A DNA stretch of 16,723 nucleotides from an archaeon (GTDB lineage Archaea; Halobacteriota; Syntropharchaeia; Alkanophagales; Methanospirareceae): the NCBI GenBank assembly GCA_030019325.1, contig JASEFB010000041.1, positions 1-16,723 of the forward strand. Direction: 5' to 3'. Under the pieces are notes generated by a model. That model made no database searches, was not told the origin of the DNA, and saw only the letters and a program-made list of their open reading frames with translations. Of the stretch, positions 7,695-13,901 are shown one piece after another. The position numbers and the translations under genes are program-made. Within the stretch, counting starts at the first letter, position 1. Each line of letters opens with the position of its first letter.

Positions 7695-8738
7695 ATGTGG
7701 ATCGAGAAATATAGACCGAAGAGATTGGATGAGATCGTAGGGCAGGAGGTGGTAGTGAAACGGATACAAGGATTTATCAACAGCAAGACAATACCTAATC
7801 TCTTGCTTTGGGGTCCAAAAGGGACAGGTAAGACTTCTTTAGTTTATGCCTTAGCGAAAGCGTTCTACGGTGAGTTCTACGAGGAGAACCTCATGCATAT
7901 AGAAACAGCAGATTTCATTGAACAGGGTAAAAAATGGTTGAAAGAGAATAAAACGTTCAAATTCTTTTACGACGAGCAAAAATCAGCGATAGACGTTTTT
8001 AAGGAGATGATACGGGAATACGCAGCGTTGTCGCCCATAAATGCCAGGTTTAAACTACTATTTTTCAGTAACGCTGATTTGCTTTCCCGGGATGCACAGC
8101 AAGCGCTACGCAGGGTTATGGAACGGAGCAACCAGACCTGTCGATTCATCTTCTCAACTACGAAACCTGCCGGTGTCATTCCCGCTATTAGGTCACGATG
8201 CCTGAACTTTCACTTCAGGTCGTTGGAAAAAAGTGGCGCACTAGGGCTGTTGATACGGTCAATAGCTAAGGAAGAGGGTTTGAAACTCACCGAAGGGGGT
8301 TTAAAAACGCTCAGGGATTATGCGAGGGGGGATGCGGGTGTTGCTATAACGATTCTGGAAGCAGCAGCAACGGTGACAAAAACGATTGATAAGGGGGGCA
8401 TAGAAGAAGCGGTGCAACATGCGTTTTTTCAAAGAAAGAAAGCAGAAGAGTTGGTAGATTTAGTATTCGAGGGACGATATAAAGATATGCGAGCGCAATT
8501 AGAATTTTTGATAGGGGAAGAGCGCAGAGGAGGGAAAGAAATCCTGGTGGGGATACATGAGGCATTGCGGAGGAAGATGAAGAGCGCAATGGGGGAAGAT
8601 GAATCGAAATTGTTCGCACGGCTATTTGTCTACGAAAGCGAGGCGGATTTGAAACTATGCAATTCTTTAAATAGCATGATACATTTAGAAGAGATGTTGA
8701 TGAATATGTCAACGGTGGTGGAGTTCGGATTCTTGTGA
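7695..8738 (+). CDS. Replication factor C small-subunit-like AAA+ protein, non-canonical Walker B
   Basis: The 347-residue protein starts MWIEKYRPKRLDEIVGQ, the classic clamp-loader N-terminus. Walker A is intact (GPKGTGKT, residues 40-47) and the SRC motif with the arginine finger is kept (S167, R168, C169). The Walker B region reads LLFFSNADLL (S125, N126, A127, D128) where active RFC small subunits have DEAD. Between Walker A and B an insertion (ADFIEQGKKWLKENKTFKFF) replaces the usual NASDERGI segment. I recall second or third RFC-type subunits of this kind in methanosarcinal and halophilic archaea. It probably binds ATP weakly or does not hydrolyse it, and donates an arginine finger to a canonical RfcS neighbour in the clamp-loader ring. 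A GTG at 7692 is an alternative start; ATG at 7695 fits the AAAGGT upstream. Confidence 0.85.
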   Translation: MWIEKYRPKRLDEIVGQEVVVKRIQGFINSKTIPNLLLWGPKGTGKTSLVYALAKAFYGEFYEENLMHIETADFIEQGKKWLKENKTFKFFYDEQKSAIDVFKEMIREYAALSPINARFKLLFFSNADLLSRDAQQALRRVMERSNQTCRFIFSTTKPAGVIPAIRSRCLNFHFRSLEKSGALGLLIRSIAKEEGLKLTEGGLKTLRDYARGDAGVAITILEAAATVTKTIDKGGIEEAVQHAFFQRKKAEELVDLVFEGRYKDMRAQLEFLIGEERRGGKEILVGIHEALRRKMKSAMGEDESKLFARLFVYESEADLKLCNSLNSMIHLEEMLMNMSTVVEFGFL

Positions 8739-8768
8739 TTACGGGTTAAGGAGGTGTAAAAGGAAGAA

Positions 8769-9161
8769 ATGGCCTCGACGGCAAAATTCTGGCGGGAGCA
8801 AGAATCACGGTATAATTTGGAAGGCACACGCTGCTCGAATTGTGGGAGTTTCTTCTTCCCCCCACGTTCCCTCTGTCCAAAGTGCAGGCGAAAAGGAACC
8901 ATTGTGCCTTATAAATTCAAAGGAACTGGTGAGGTGGTTACCTATACGACCGTTTATCAGGCTCCGAGGAATAATAACCGACAAACGCCGTATACCTTGG
9001 CGATTATCGAGCTCGATGAGGGTACTCGCATGCTCTCTGAGGTGATATGCGAGCCTGCACAGATAAGCACCGGGATGCGTGTTCGTGCCGTCTTCAGGAA
9101 ATTAGGGGAAGAGGGTGAGAAGGGAATAATCTACTACGGAACGAAGTTCGTGCCTGCGTAA
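8769..9161 (+). CDS. DUF35 zinc-ribbon/OB-fold protein
   Basis: The 130-residue protein is the standard size for the DUF35 family. The N-terminal rubredoxin-like zinc ribbon has C22, C25, C36 and C39, followed by an OB fold (GTGEVVTYTTVY through GMRVRAVF). In archaea the family is known as an acyl-CoA-handling scaffold joining acetoacetyl-CoA thiolase and HMG-CoA synthase for mevalonate synthesis, and other members accompany thiolases. Neither partner lies next to it here, so the specific partner cannot be named. It begins 30 bp after the RFC-like gene on the same strand, with a strong GGAGGTG at 8750-8756 and a second AGGAAG nearer the ATG. Confidence 0.9.
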   Translation: MASTAKFWREQESRYNLEGTRCSNCGSFFFPPRSLCPKCRRKGTIVPYKFKGTGEVVTYTTVYQAPRNNNRQTPYTLAIIELDEGTRMLSEVICEPAQISTGMRVRAVFRKLGEEGEKGIIYYGTKFVPA

Positions 9162-9241
9162 AAAAGAAGAGATGGTAGGAAGAAGGCATGAGTCTACTCT
9201 TATAGTTACAAAAGGTGCTCCTTGCCAAACTATAAAAAACT

Positions 9242-10714
9242 TCAAAAAAGCGCTTTCAACCCAATCCATATATCGTGTATATTTATGCCTATTACCTGAC
9301 CTACAACATAAAGCCCGATAAACGTCCCTGCAATGCTTCCCATATTTGCCAGTGCCGCGACAAGAATGACTTTAAACAGCTTGTTTCTCATCAATTCTCG
9401 TAGCGATTCCACATTCAACATGCTCTTTGCGTCTTCTATCGCTGGTCTTCGAAAATGTACTTCTACCAACCCTGCAAACCAGCCCGCCGCTAAAAAGGGG
9501 TTCAAAGAGGTAAGCCATGCCACGGCAAAAGCGGTAAGTGCTGAAAGCGGGTGGCCTCGTGCGACCACAACACCCGCCGCAGACAAAACGCCGTTTATTA
9601 TAAACCACCAAAAAAACGCTCTAAGAAGAAGATGGAATGATATCCCCGTAAACATGAACGCTAAAAGGATAAGTAAGAGAGCCACGCCCAATCCAATCCC
9701 CAGCAAGTTCCTTATCGTTATACTGAACCGCTTCGTGGGGAGCGCGCATAACTCCTCCTTAGGGGGTATCAACTCCGGATGGCTGAGGAATTTTTTTATC
9801 CCTGCTACATGTCCCGCACCAACGACCGCAACTATTTTCCTTTTATTTTTGATCAAACTTTTTTCAAAAGTTTGTTGCGTAGCGTTTTCGGTCAAACTTT
9901 CTTTAAAAGTTTGCGGGTCAAACTTTTCTAACGTTTGAGCTTGAAGCTCCAGTAAATTTCTCGCGATATATGCATCCCTTTCATCTAAAAGTGCTGTTGC
10001 TGCACCCGGCGAGAACTCCCTTAATTCTTTTATCAACTGCGTAACGACATCGTCATCCGTTATTCTGTCAAGCTCTATCATGTGGGGCTCTGCCCCATCA
10101 CGGGCTCCGCCCGTGCCCCCGCATCGTGGGCTCCGCCCACGTCCCCGAAAACCCTGAAAGGGTTTACCGGAGGGGCTTACCCGCAAGCCCTGTAAGGGCT
10201 TACTATTCACGCCCGTACCACCCATCGTTAGCTCCTTCTTCTCACTTTCCGATTCTTCTCCATTTCCATTACGTCCGAGTCGGGCAATCGAGAAAATAAT
10301 CGAAAAAACCATCTTGAGCTTCTCCACAAACCGCATCTTCTTCCAAAATCGCTGCATCGTGATTTGTATCGGTCGGTCAATCAGCGCAATCTTACAACCC
10401 AGCTCCTCTGCTTTCTTTATCGCCGCCATCATATCCGCACCGGGCTCGATACCAACCTCTTTGCCTATTTTCCTCTGCACGTATGCGAGCAGCCAATGAG
10501 TGAGTATCAAAAAAGGATTACCCGCACTCAGCAACTCTTTTGGAGAAAAATCCCTCATTTCTCCTTTCAATGCCTGGTATCTCGCTGCACATAACTCAAC
10601 AGCAACGACATCCGGCTTCTCTCTCGCTATCACCTCTTCTACTTCCTTCACGCTCTTCTCCAAAACGTGCCCGGTTCCTACCAATAGTATAGTATCAATA
10701 TCACACTCGCCCAT
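9242..10714 (-). CDS. TraB-family membrane protein with two repeat-derived insertions
   Basis: The 490-residue protein belongs to the TraB/PrgY/TIKI family. The N-terminal domain has the GTGH motif (13-16) followed by VVAVELCAARY, and the second GxGH motif is GAGHVAGI (299-306). Four or more hydrophobic segments follow (about 335-355, 358-385, 390-417, 446-478), so the C-terminal half is membrane-embedded. Archaeal members are about 400 residues long; this one is about 80 longer. The excess matches two stretches built from repeats: residues about 165-211 (G/C mini-hairpin array) and about 258-290 (A/T palindrome array). Between them LREFSPGAATALLDERDAYIA is normal for the family. The frame stays open throughout. 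TIKI relatives are metalloproteases, but the function of archaeal members is unknown. GGAAGG lies 11-12 bp before the ATG. Confidence 0.9.
   Translation of the reverse strand: MGECDIDTILLVGTGHVLEKSVKEVEEVIAREKPDVVAVELCAARYQALKGEMRDFSPKELLSAGNPFLILTHWLLAYVQRKIGKEVGIEPGADMMAAIKKAEELGCKIALIDRPIQITMQRFWKKMRFVEKLKMVFSIIFSIARLGRNGNGEESESEKKELTMGGTGVNSKPLQGLRVSPSGKPFQGFRGRGRSPRCGGTGGARDGAEPHMIELDRITDDDVVTQLIKELREFSPGAATALLDERDAYIARNLLELQAQTLEKFDPQTFKESLTENATQQTFEKSLIKNKRKIVAVVGAGHVAGIKKFLSHPELIPPKEELCALPTKRFSITIRNLLGIGLGVALLLILLAFMFTGISFHLLLRAFFWWFIINGVLSAAGVVVARGHPLSALTAFAVAWLTSLNPFLAAGWFAGLVEVHFRRPAIEDAKSMLNVESLRELMRNKLFKVILVAALANMGSIAGTFIGLYVVGQVIGINIHDIWIGLKALF
9851..9938. repeat. A/T-type palindromic repeat array inside the TraB gene (three units)
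   Basis: Three related palindromes follow one another. CAAACTTTT/AAAAGTTTG with a 3-nt loop is at 9854-9874, CAAACTTT/AAAGTTTG with a 5-nt loop at 9893-9913, and TCAAAC/GTTTGA at 9918-9938. Between units 1 and 2 is TTGCGTAGCGTTTTCGG, matching the TGCGAAGC spacer of the copies beside tRNA-Gly. In the TraB frame the array encodes the QTLEKFDPQTFKESL...QQTFEKSLIKN peptide with its repeated QTxEK/QTFKE pattern. Confidence 0.8.
10083..10202. repeat. G/C-type mini-hairpin array inside the TraB gene (five hairpins)
   Basis: Five hairpins with 3-nt loops lie in a row: TGGGGC/GCCCCA (10083-10097, loop TCT), ACGGGC/GCCCGT (10100-10114, TCC), GTGGGC/GCCCAC (10126-10140, TCC), AAACCCT/AGGGTTT (10149-10165, GAA) and AAGCCCT/AGGGCTT (10185-10201, GTA). 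They encode a Gly/Arg/Pro-rich insert with the internal echo KPLQGLRVSPSGKPFQGFRG. Bases 10180-10202 recur exactly at 12042-12064. Confidence 0.85.
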
Positions 10715-10816
10715 GTCTGTTTTTACCTTCCTGTCTGTAAATATTCAATATCTTAATGAGTTATAAATCCGCGGATTAGATGCTCAGAATCACGATTTTC
10801 AAACCTATTAAGCATA

Positions 10817-11908
10817 TCACCTTGTCTTATATCTCAATATAGCAGCAACACCGCCAAACGCACGCTTTAACTGCGACCCTTCCTCAAATTCCACTGAGAT
10901 GAGCTCCACGTCAGAGCCGATCACTTCAGCCTTTTCCACTAACTCATGTACAAGCTCACTATCGAGCTCTGCGGAAATCAAAAGCATGTCCACGGCGCCT
11001 ATTTCCAATTTCCTTCTCACTTCTTTCTCGCCATATGCTACCATTGTCTCGCTATTTGCCACCAGTTTCATGAACCTCGCCATGAGCTTCTTCTCCCGCA
11101 TCAAATCCAGCCCTTCTAAAACCTCTTCCGCCGCGTCAACGAGCTCATAAAGACCTGATTCATCGGTATATGCAACATCAAACTCTCCAAGAATCTTATT
11201 TTGTAACTCATAATGCAGGTAAGACCCCTTCACAAATTCTTCCTTCGTTGGACTTGGACCACCTATCAAAATGCCGCTGAGGTCCTCGATTTGAAGCAAG
11301 ATCTGTGATGCATGCTTGCCTATCCGCTTATAAAAATCATCGATGGCGATCTCCCGCAATCGTTGAAATCGTGGTGCTGACTGTCCTCCTTTTCTCATCT
11401 TTCCCGGAACTGAAGAGGTCAGGTGTTTCATCGCTTCTACCATCTTGCCATTCAAGATGCCTATCGTTGCTTCTCTTTTGTCAAGCACGATCAGACCATA
11501 TTTCTCCTTCTCCTCGATCATCTCTTCCAGCGGCTCAAGGAAGAAGCTCGAATCACAATGGTAGATATAGGAGAATATCTTCGCTGGTGGCTCCACGATA
11601 GCGGTTTCTATATCCGTCCTGTCTCCACCTATATCGATCGCACCACAGAATATGACCAGACCATTCTCTCCCACACTCACATACTTCAGTTTGGATAAAA
11701 TGGATTCAAGAGCGCTTTGAACGTTAGTACGGGTAGTTTTACTCTTTATGTTCATTGCTTGCCCGTGTTCACTACGAAGATGAGAAGTAACATCTGATAG
11801 CTGTTTATCAGGCGGAATATAAACTGACACAAGCTCTGTACCCCTCCCACTCTTTTTCCTCAGTTCTTCCAGTACCTTCCTGAATTCATATTTCTTTATT
11901 TGGTCCAT
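10817..11908 (-). CDS. Archaeal peptide chain release factor aRF1, lacking the zinc mini-domain
   Basis: The class-1 release factor reads all three stop codons and triggers peptide release. The decoding NIKS motif is at 53-56 (in GQAMNIKSK), the YxCxxxF motif at 116-122 (YHCDSSF) and the catalytic GGQ at 174-176. The C domain ends AFGGVAAILRYKTR, as usual. At 363 residues it is about 50 shorter than typical archaeal aRF1. The gap is precise: after VDMLLISAEL (307-316) the sequence goes straight to the DSELVHELVEKAE helix, omitting the CxxC-CxxC mini-domain normally placed there. The residue before NIKS is M where SNIKS is usual. A TATA-like TTTAAATA at 11932-11939 about 27 bp upstream suggests a very short leader. 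It could be the main aRF1 or a second paralogue. Confidence 0.92.
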   Translation of the reverse strand: MDQIKKYEFRKVLEELRKKSGRGTELVSVYIPPDKQLSDVTSHLRSEHGQAMNIKSKTTRTNVQSALESILSKLKYVSVGENGLVIFCGAIDIGGDRTDIETAIVEPPAKIFSYIYHCDSSFFLEPLEEMIEEKEKYGLIVLDKREATIGILNGKMVEAMKHLTSSVPGKMRKGGQSAPRFQRLREIAIDDFYKRIGKHASQILLQIEDLSGILIGGPSPTKEEFVKGSYLHYELQNKILGEFDVAYTDESGLYELVDAAEEVLEGLDLMREKKLMARFMKLVANSETMVAYGEKEVRRKLEIGAVDMLLISAELDSELVHELVEKAEVIGSDVELISVEFEEGSQLKRAFGGVAAILRYKTR

Positions 11909-11949
11909 ATCCCATATCCTAATTCCTATTTAGTATTTAAAGAGCTTTT

Positions 11950-12106
11950 ATGAAAGCAAAGGCTTTTTCTTTTCCGAAAAGCTTTTCTGCGAAGCGCTTT
12001 TGATCAAACTTTTTCTAAATAACGGGGCTCCGCCCGTTGACCCCGCAAGCCCTGTAAGGGCTTAGTTTGATGCGAAGCATTTTGATCAAACTTTCCTAAA
12101 GTTTGA
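11950..12106. repeat. Nested A/T and G/C palindromic repeats between tRNA-Gly and aRF1
   Basis: The spacer is built almost wholly from repeat units. TGCGAAGCGCTTTTGATCAAAC (starting 11988) and TGCGAAGCATTTTGATCAAAC (starting 12071) are two A/T units. The second contains the perfect TCAAACTTT/AAAGTTTGA hairpin (12086-12106, loop CCT). The first is split: its left half ends about 12019 and its right half AGTTTGATGCG resumes at about 12064. Between them sit the G/C hairpins AACGGG/CCCGTT (12021-12038) and AAGCCCT/AGGGCTT (12047-12063). The final unit abuts the 3' end of the tRNA gene. A further GCTTTT/AAAAGC inverted pair lies at 11962-11982. Confidence 0.8.
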
Positions 12107-12177
12107 TGCGGCAACCGGGGTTCGGACCCGGGTTACAGGCTTGGGAAGCCCATGTCCTGCCACTAGACTATTGCCGC
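12107..12177 (-). tRNA. tRNA-Gly, anticodon CCC
   Basis: On the minus strand a complete cloverleaf folds. The acceptor is GCGGCAA/TTGCCGC, the D arm GTCT/GGAC with loop AGTGGCA, and the anticodon stem TGGGC/GCCTG with loop TTCCCAA, placing CCC at 34-36. The variable region is 4 nt. The T stem is CCGGG/CCCGG with loop TCCGAAC, and A73 is the discriminator. No CCA is encoded. There is no intron. The first 15 nt overlap the last codons and stop of rpoL. Position 55 reads C rather than the usual T, a small deviation in the T loop. Confidence 0.93.
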
Positions 12178-12453
12178 TTTGTACTTTCTCTCAAACTCCT
12201 CAAATTCCGATGCAAGGGAGGAGACAGCAGCTATTACCGCCTCTAAGGGATCACCCTCCTTCATCTTCACGTACAACACGGGGTTGCTTTTTAGTGTATA
12301 TTTAATGTTATAGGTTGCGATATCCACCTTTTCATTATCGAGCAGCTTTGAAGTGAGCGGTACTAAAAGAGTATGGTCCTCTCCTTCTATCTCTACCCTC
12401 ACTTCTTTTTCCTTCCTCTCGAGGATCTTTATCTTTTTATTTCCCTCTTGCAT
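12163..12453 (-). CDS. rpoL: DNA-directed RNA polymerase subunit L (Rpo11)
   Basis: The 96-residue protein matches archaeal RpoL, which pairs with RpoD as the platform for polymerase assembly (like bacterial alpha and eukaryotic Rpb11). The family signature is clear: VRVEIEGEDHTLLVPLTSKLL, then VDIATYNIKYTLKSNPVLYVKM and a helical C-terminus. GGTGA lies about 8 bp before the ATG. It follows csl4 after 33 bp on the same strand, an arrangement common in archaea. Its last four codons and TAG stop are the 5' end of tRNA-Gly, so processing of the tRNA must cut the shared transcript at or before the rpoL stop. Confidence 0.94.
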   Translation of the reverse strand: MQEGNKKIKILERKEKEVRVEIEGEDHTLLVPLTSKLLDNEKVDIATYNIKYTLKSNPVLYVKMKEGDPLEAVIAAVSSLASEFEEFERKYKAAIV

Positions 12454-12486
12454 GCGTATATCACCGACTTTTTATCAGAAAAAAGC

Positions 12487-13050
12487 TTACACTAGTCCCT
12501 TACCATAATCTTCAGATATTTTTCTCACTTCCACCCGTTTGCATCGCTCACAAGCCAGCACATTGCCCTTTCTTTTCAGATCACCTTTGCATCTCGCACA
12601 GATCGCTTTTATCACGCCTAAATCTTTGTCCTCTGTGCTGAGTCTTAACGTCTTTGCGTCGATCACTTTCGCCTTCACCACATCAAGGTAGCTAAACTCA
12701 TGTTGCACTTCAGTCACATACCCGCTCTTTATGTTTGATATATGAATAATTCCCTGTGTGGATGCAGCAATTTCTCGCTTCTCCTTCCCTTTCACGCATG
12801 CTATACTCACGACGGCAAGTGTATCCCTTATATCCTCTATCCTGCCTATCACCACATCACCTTCCTCAGGCGTTGGTGGTGTCTCCACTTTTGGAATGAC
12901 TTCTATAACCCTTTTATCACTTATGCTCACGCCACCAGTCAGCGAAGCATATATATTCCCTTTTTCGTCGTACACACCCGTTCCAGGGGTGAATTCCTCA
13001 GAGGTACCCAAGAAATCGCCAGGAACGACAATTCTTCTTTCTTTCTCCAC
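12487..13050 (-). CDS. csl4: Exosome RNA-binding subunit Csl4
   Basis: The 187-residue protein has the three Csl4 parts. An N-terminal domain begins at RRIVVPGDFLGTSEEFTPG. A central S1 RNA-binding domain runs over about 60-140 (GDVVIGRIEDIRDTLAVVSI, QGIIHISNI). A C-terminal zinc ribbon has C151, C154, C167 and C170. Csl4 caps the archaeal exosome ring and helps bind and recruit RNA substrates. Translation starts with GTG at 13050, supported by GGGG about 8 bp upstream and by the family's N-terminus. It heads the csl4-rpoL-tRNA unit and is divergent from ruvC. Confidence 0.94.
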   Translation of the reverse strand: MEKERRIVVPGDFLGTSEEFTPGTGVYDEKGNIYASLTGGVSISDKRVIEVIPKVETPPTPEEGDVVIGRIEDIRDTLAVVSIACVKGKEKREIAASTQGIIHISNIKSGYVTEVQHEFSYLDVVKAKVIDAKTLRLSTEDKDLGVIKAICARCKGDLKRKGNVLACERCKRVEVRKISEDYGKGLV

Positions 13051-13078
13051 TCGCTTTTCCCCTTTCTTTTTTATTTAT

Positions 13079-13092
13079 CCCTTATTATTTTA
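13079..13092 (+). promoter_or_regulatory. TATA-like element of ruvC, probable leaderless start
   Basis: CTTATTATTTTAC is centred about 29 bp before the ruvC ATG, and no purine-rich ribosome-binding site lies between, which together suggest a leaderless mRNA. A second A/T stretch (TTTTATATT, about 13099-13107) is too close to the ATG to act as its TATA box. Confidence 0.4.
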
Positions 13093-13115
13093 CTTCATCT
13101 CTTTTATATTATTTT

Positions 13116-13580
13116 ATGCGTGTGATCGGAATAGACCCGGGAACTGCGATAACCGGATGGGGAGTTGTTGAACTCAATAACGGAATATTAAAATCAATTG
13201 GCTTTGGATGTATAAAGACGACTCTAGAGCAATCAAAGGGTGAACGATTAAAAAAGATATATAACGATTTGCTTGCCGTGATAACAGATATGAAGCCAGA
13301 TGTTATGGCAATCGAGAAGATTTTTTTCAACATCAATGTGAAAACAGCATTGAGCGTTGGGCAAGCACGGGGAGTTTGTCTCTTAGCTGCTGCTATCGCT
13401 GGACTGCCGACATATGAGTACAACACCTCCGAGGTGAAAAGTTTTATAACGGGGTATGGAAGGTCAACGAAGAGTGAAGTCGCGACCAAAGTAAAGGAAC
13501 TACTTCACCTGGAGGAAATACCAAAGCCCGACGATGTCACCGATGCCCTCGCTATTGCAGCTACTCATCTCTCTCTCTGA
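13116..13580 (+). CDS. ruvC: RuvC-type Holliday junction endonuclease
   Basis: The 154-residue protein has the full RuvC layout: IGIDPG with D7, AIEKIFF with E67, and PDDVTDALAIA with D139/D140 and D143, so all four catalytic acidic positions are filled. INVKTALSVGQARGV and YNTSEVKSFITGYGRSTKSEV are the family's conserved middle segments. The length equals bacterial RuvC less a short tail. RuvC cuts four-way junctions during recombination. Most archaea use the unrelated resolvase Hjc, and no ruvA or ruvB is nearby. It lies alone on the plus strand between two minus-strand units, consistent with an acquired gene that is now established. Confidence 0.93.
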   Translation: MRVIGIDPGTAITGWGVVELNNGILKSIGFGCIKTTLEQSKGERLKKIYNDLLAVITDMKPDVMAIEKIFFNINVKTALSVGQARGVCLLAAAIAGLPTYEYNTSEVKSFITGYGRSTKSEVATKVKELLHLEEIPKPDDVTDALAIAATHLSL

Positions 13581-13582
13581 AG

Positions 13583-13873
13583 TTAATTCAGCAGCAATGT
13601 GTAGGTGATAGCCCAGCAGAAAAGGGTCATAAAAGAGATGTAAATCCAATCCTTCGCCCCGGTTAGGTTTGTATGTACGAAGGGATAGACAAATTTCTGC
13701 ACCATGATCATGAGGATTACGATAAGCAACCCATCTTCTGATGTAGGATTATTCACCACGAGAGCGGATATAACTCCCGCAAGGATACCAAATAGAGAAG
13801 GTATTAGTGTCTTTTTTAACCCCTCCTCGTATTCTTCCCTTTTTTTATCCCTTTCCTTCTTCTCGTTCCACAT
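13583..13873 (-). CDS. Archaeal EMC6-like small membrane protein
   Basis: The 96-residue protein has a charged cytoplasmic N-terminus (KKERDKKREEYEEGLKKTL) and three hydrophobic segments (about 22-40, 48-66, 74-95). The ending WIYISFMTLFCWAITYTLLLN is characteristic of a family that I recall as archaeal EMC6-like, related to a core subunit of the membrane protein insertion complex. It lies 28 bp downstream of sppA on the same strand and ends convergently 2 bp from ruvC. No good ribosome-binding site is visible before the ATG, which suggests coupling to the upstream gene. The membrane-insertion role is inferred from the family only. Confidence 0.75.
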   Translation of the reverse strand: MWNEKKERDKKREEYEEGLKKTLIPSLFGILAGVISALVVNNPTSEDGLLIVILMIMVQKFVYPFVHTNLTGAKDWIYISFMTLFCWAITYTLLLN

Positions 13874-13901
13874 CTGCTTTAACTACTGAACTTTTCTTTT
13901 T

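Noticed and set aside
9333..9938. 201-residue plus-strand frame
   Set aside because: It is antisense to the TraB membrane domain and repeat insert; it has low-complexity composition and no family resemblance.
10083..10202. CRISPR-like array
   Set aside because: The repeated hairpins differ in sequence and length and have no regular spacers; they are mini-hairpin repeats, not CRISPR.
10817..11908. Stop-codon reassignment (for example pyrrolysine at TAG) suggested by the odd aRF1
   Set aside because: purC, rpoL and grpE end at TAG at the expected family lengths, and TGA and TAA also end genes; no in-frame internal stop needs reading through in any recognised gene.
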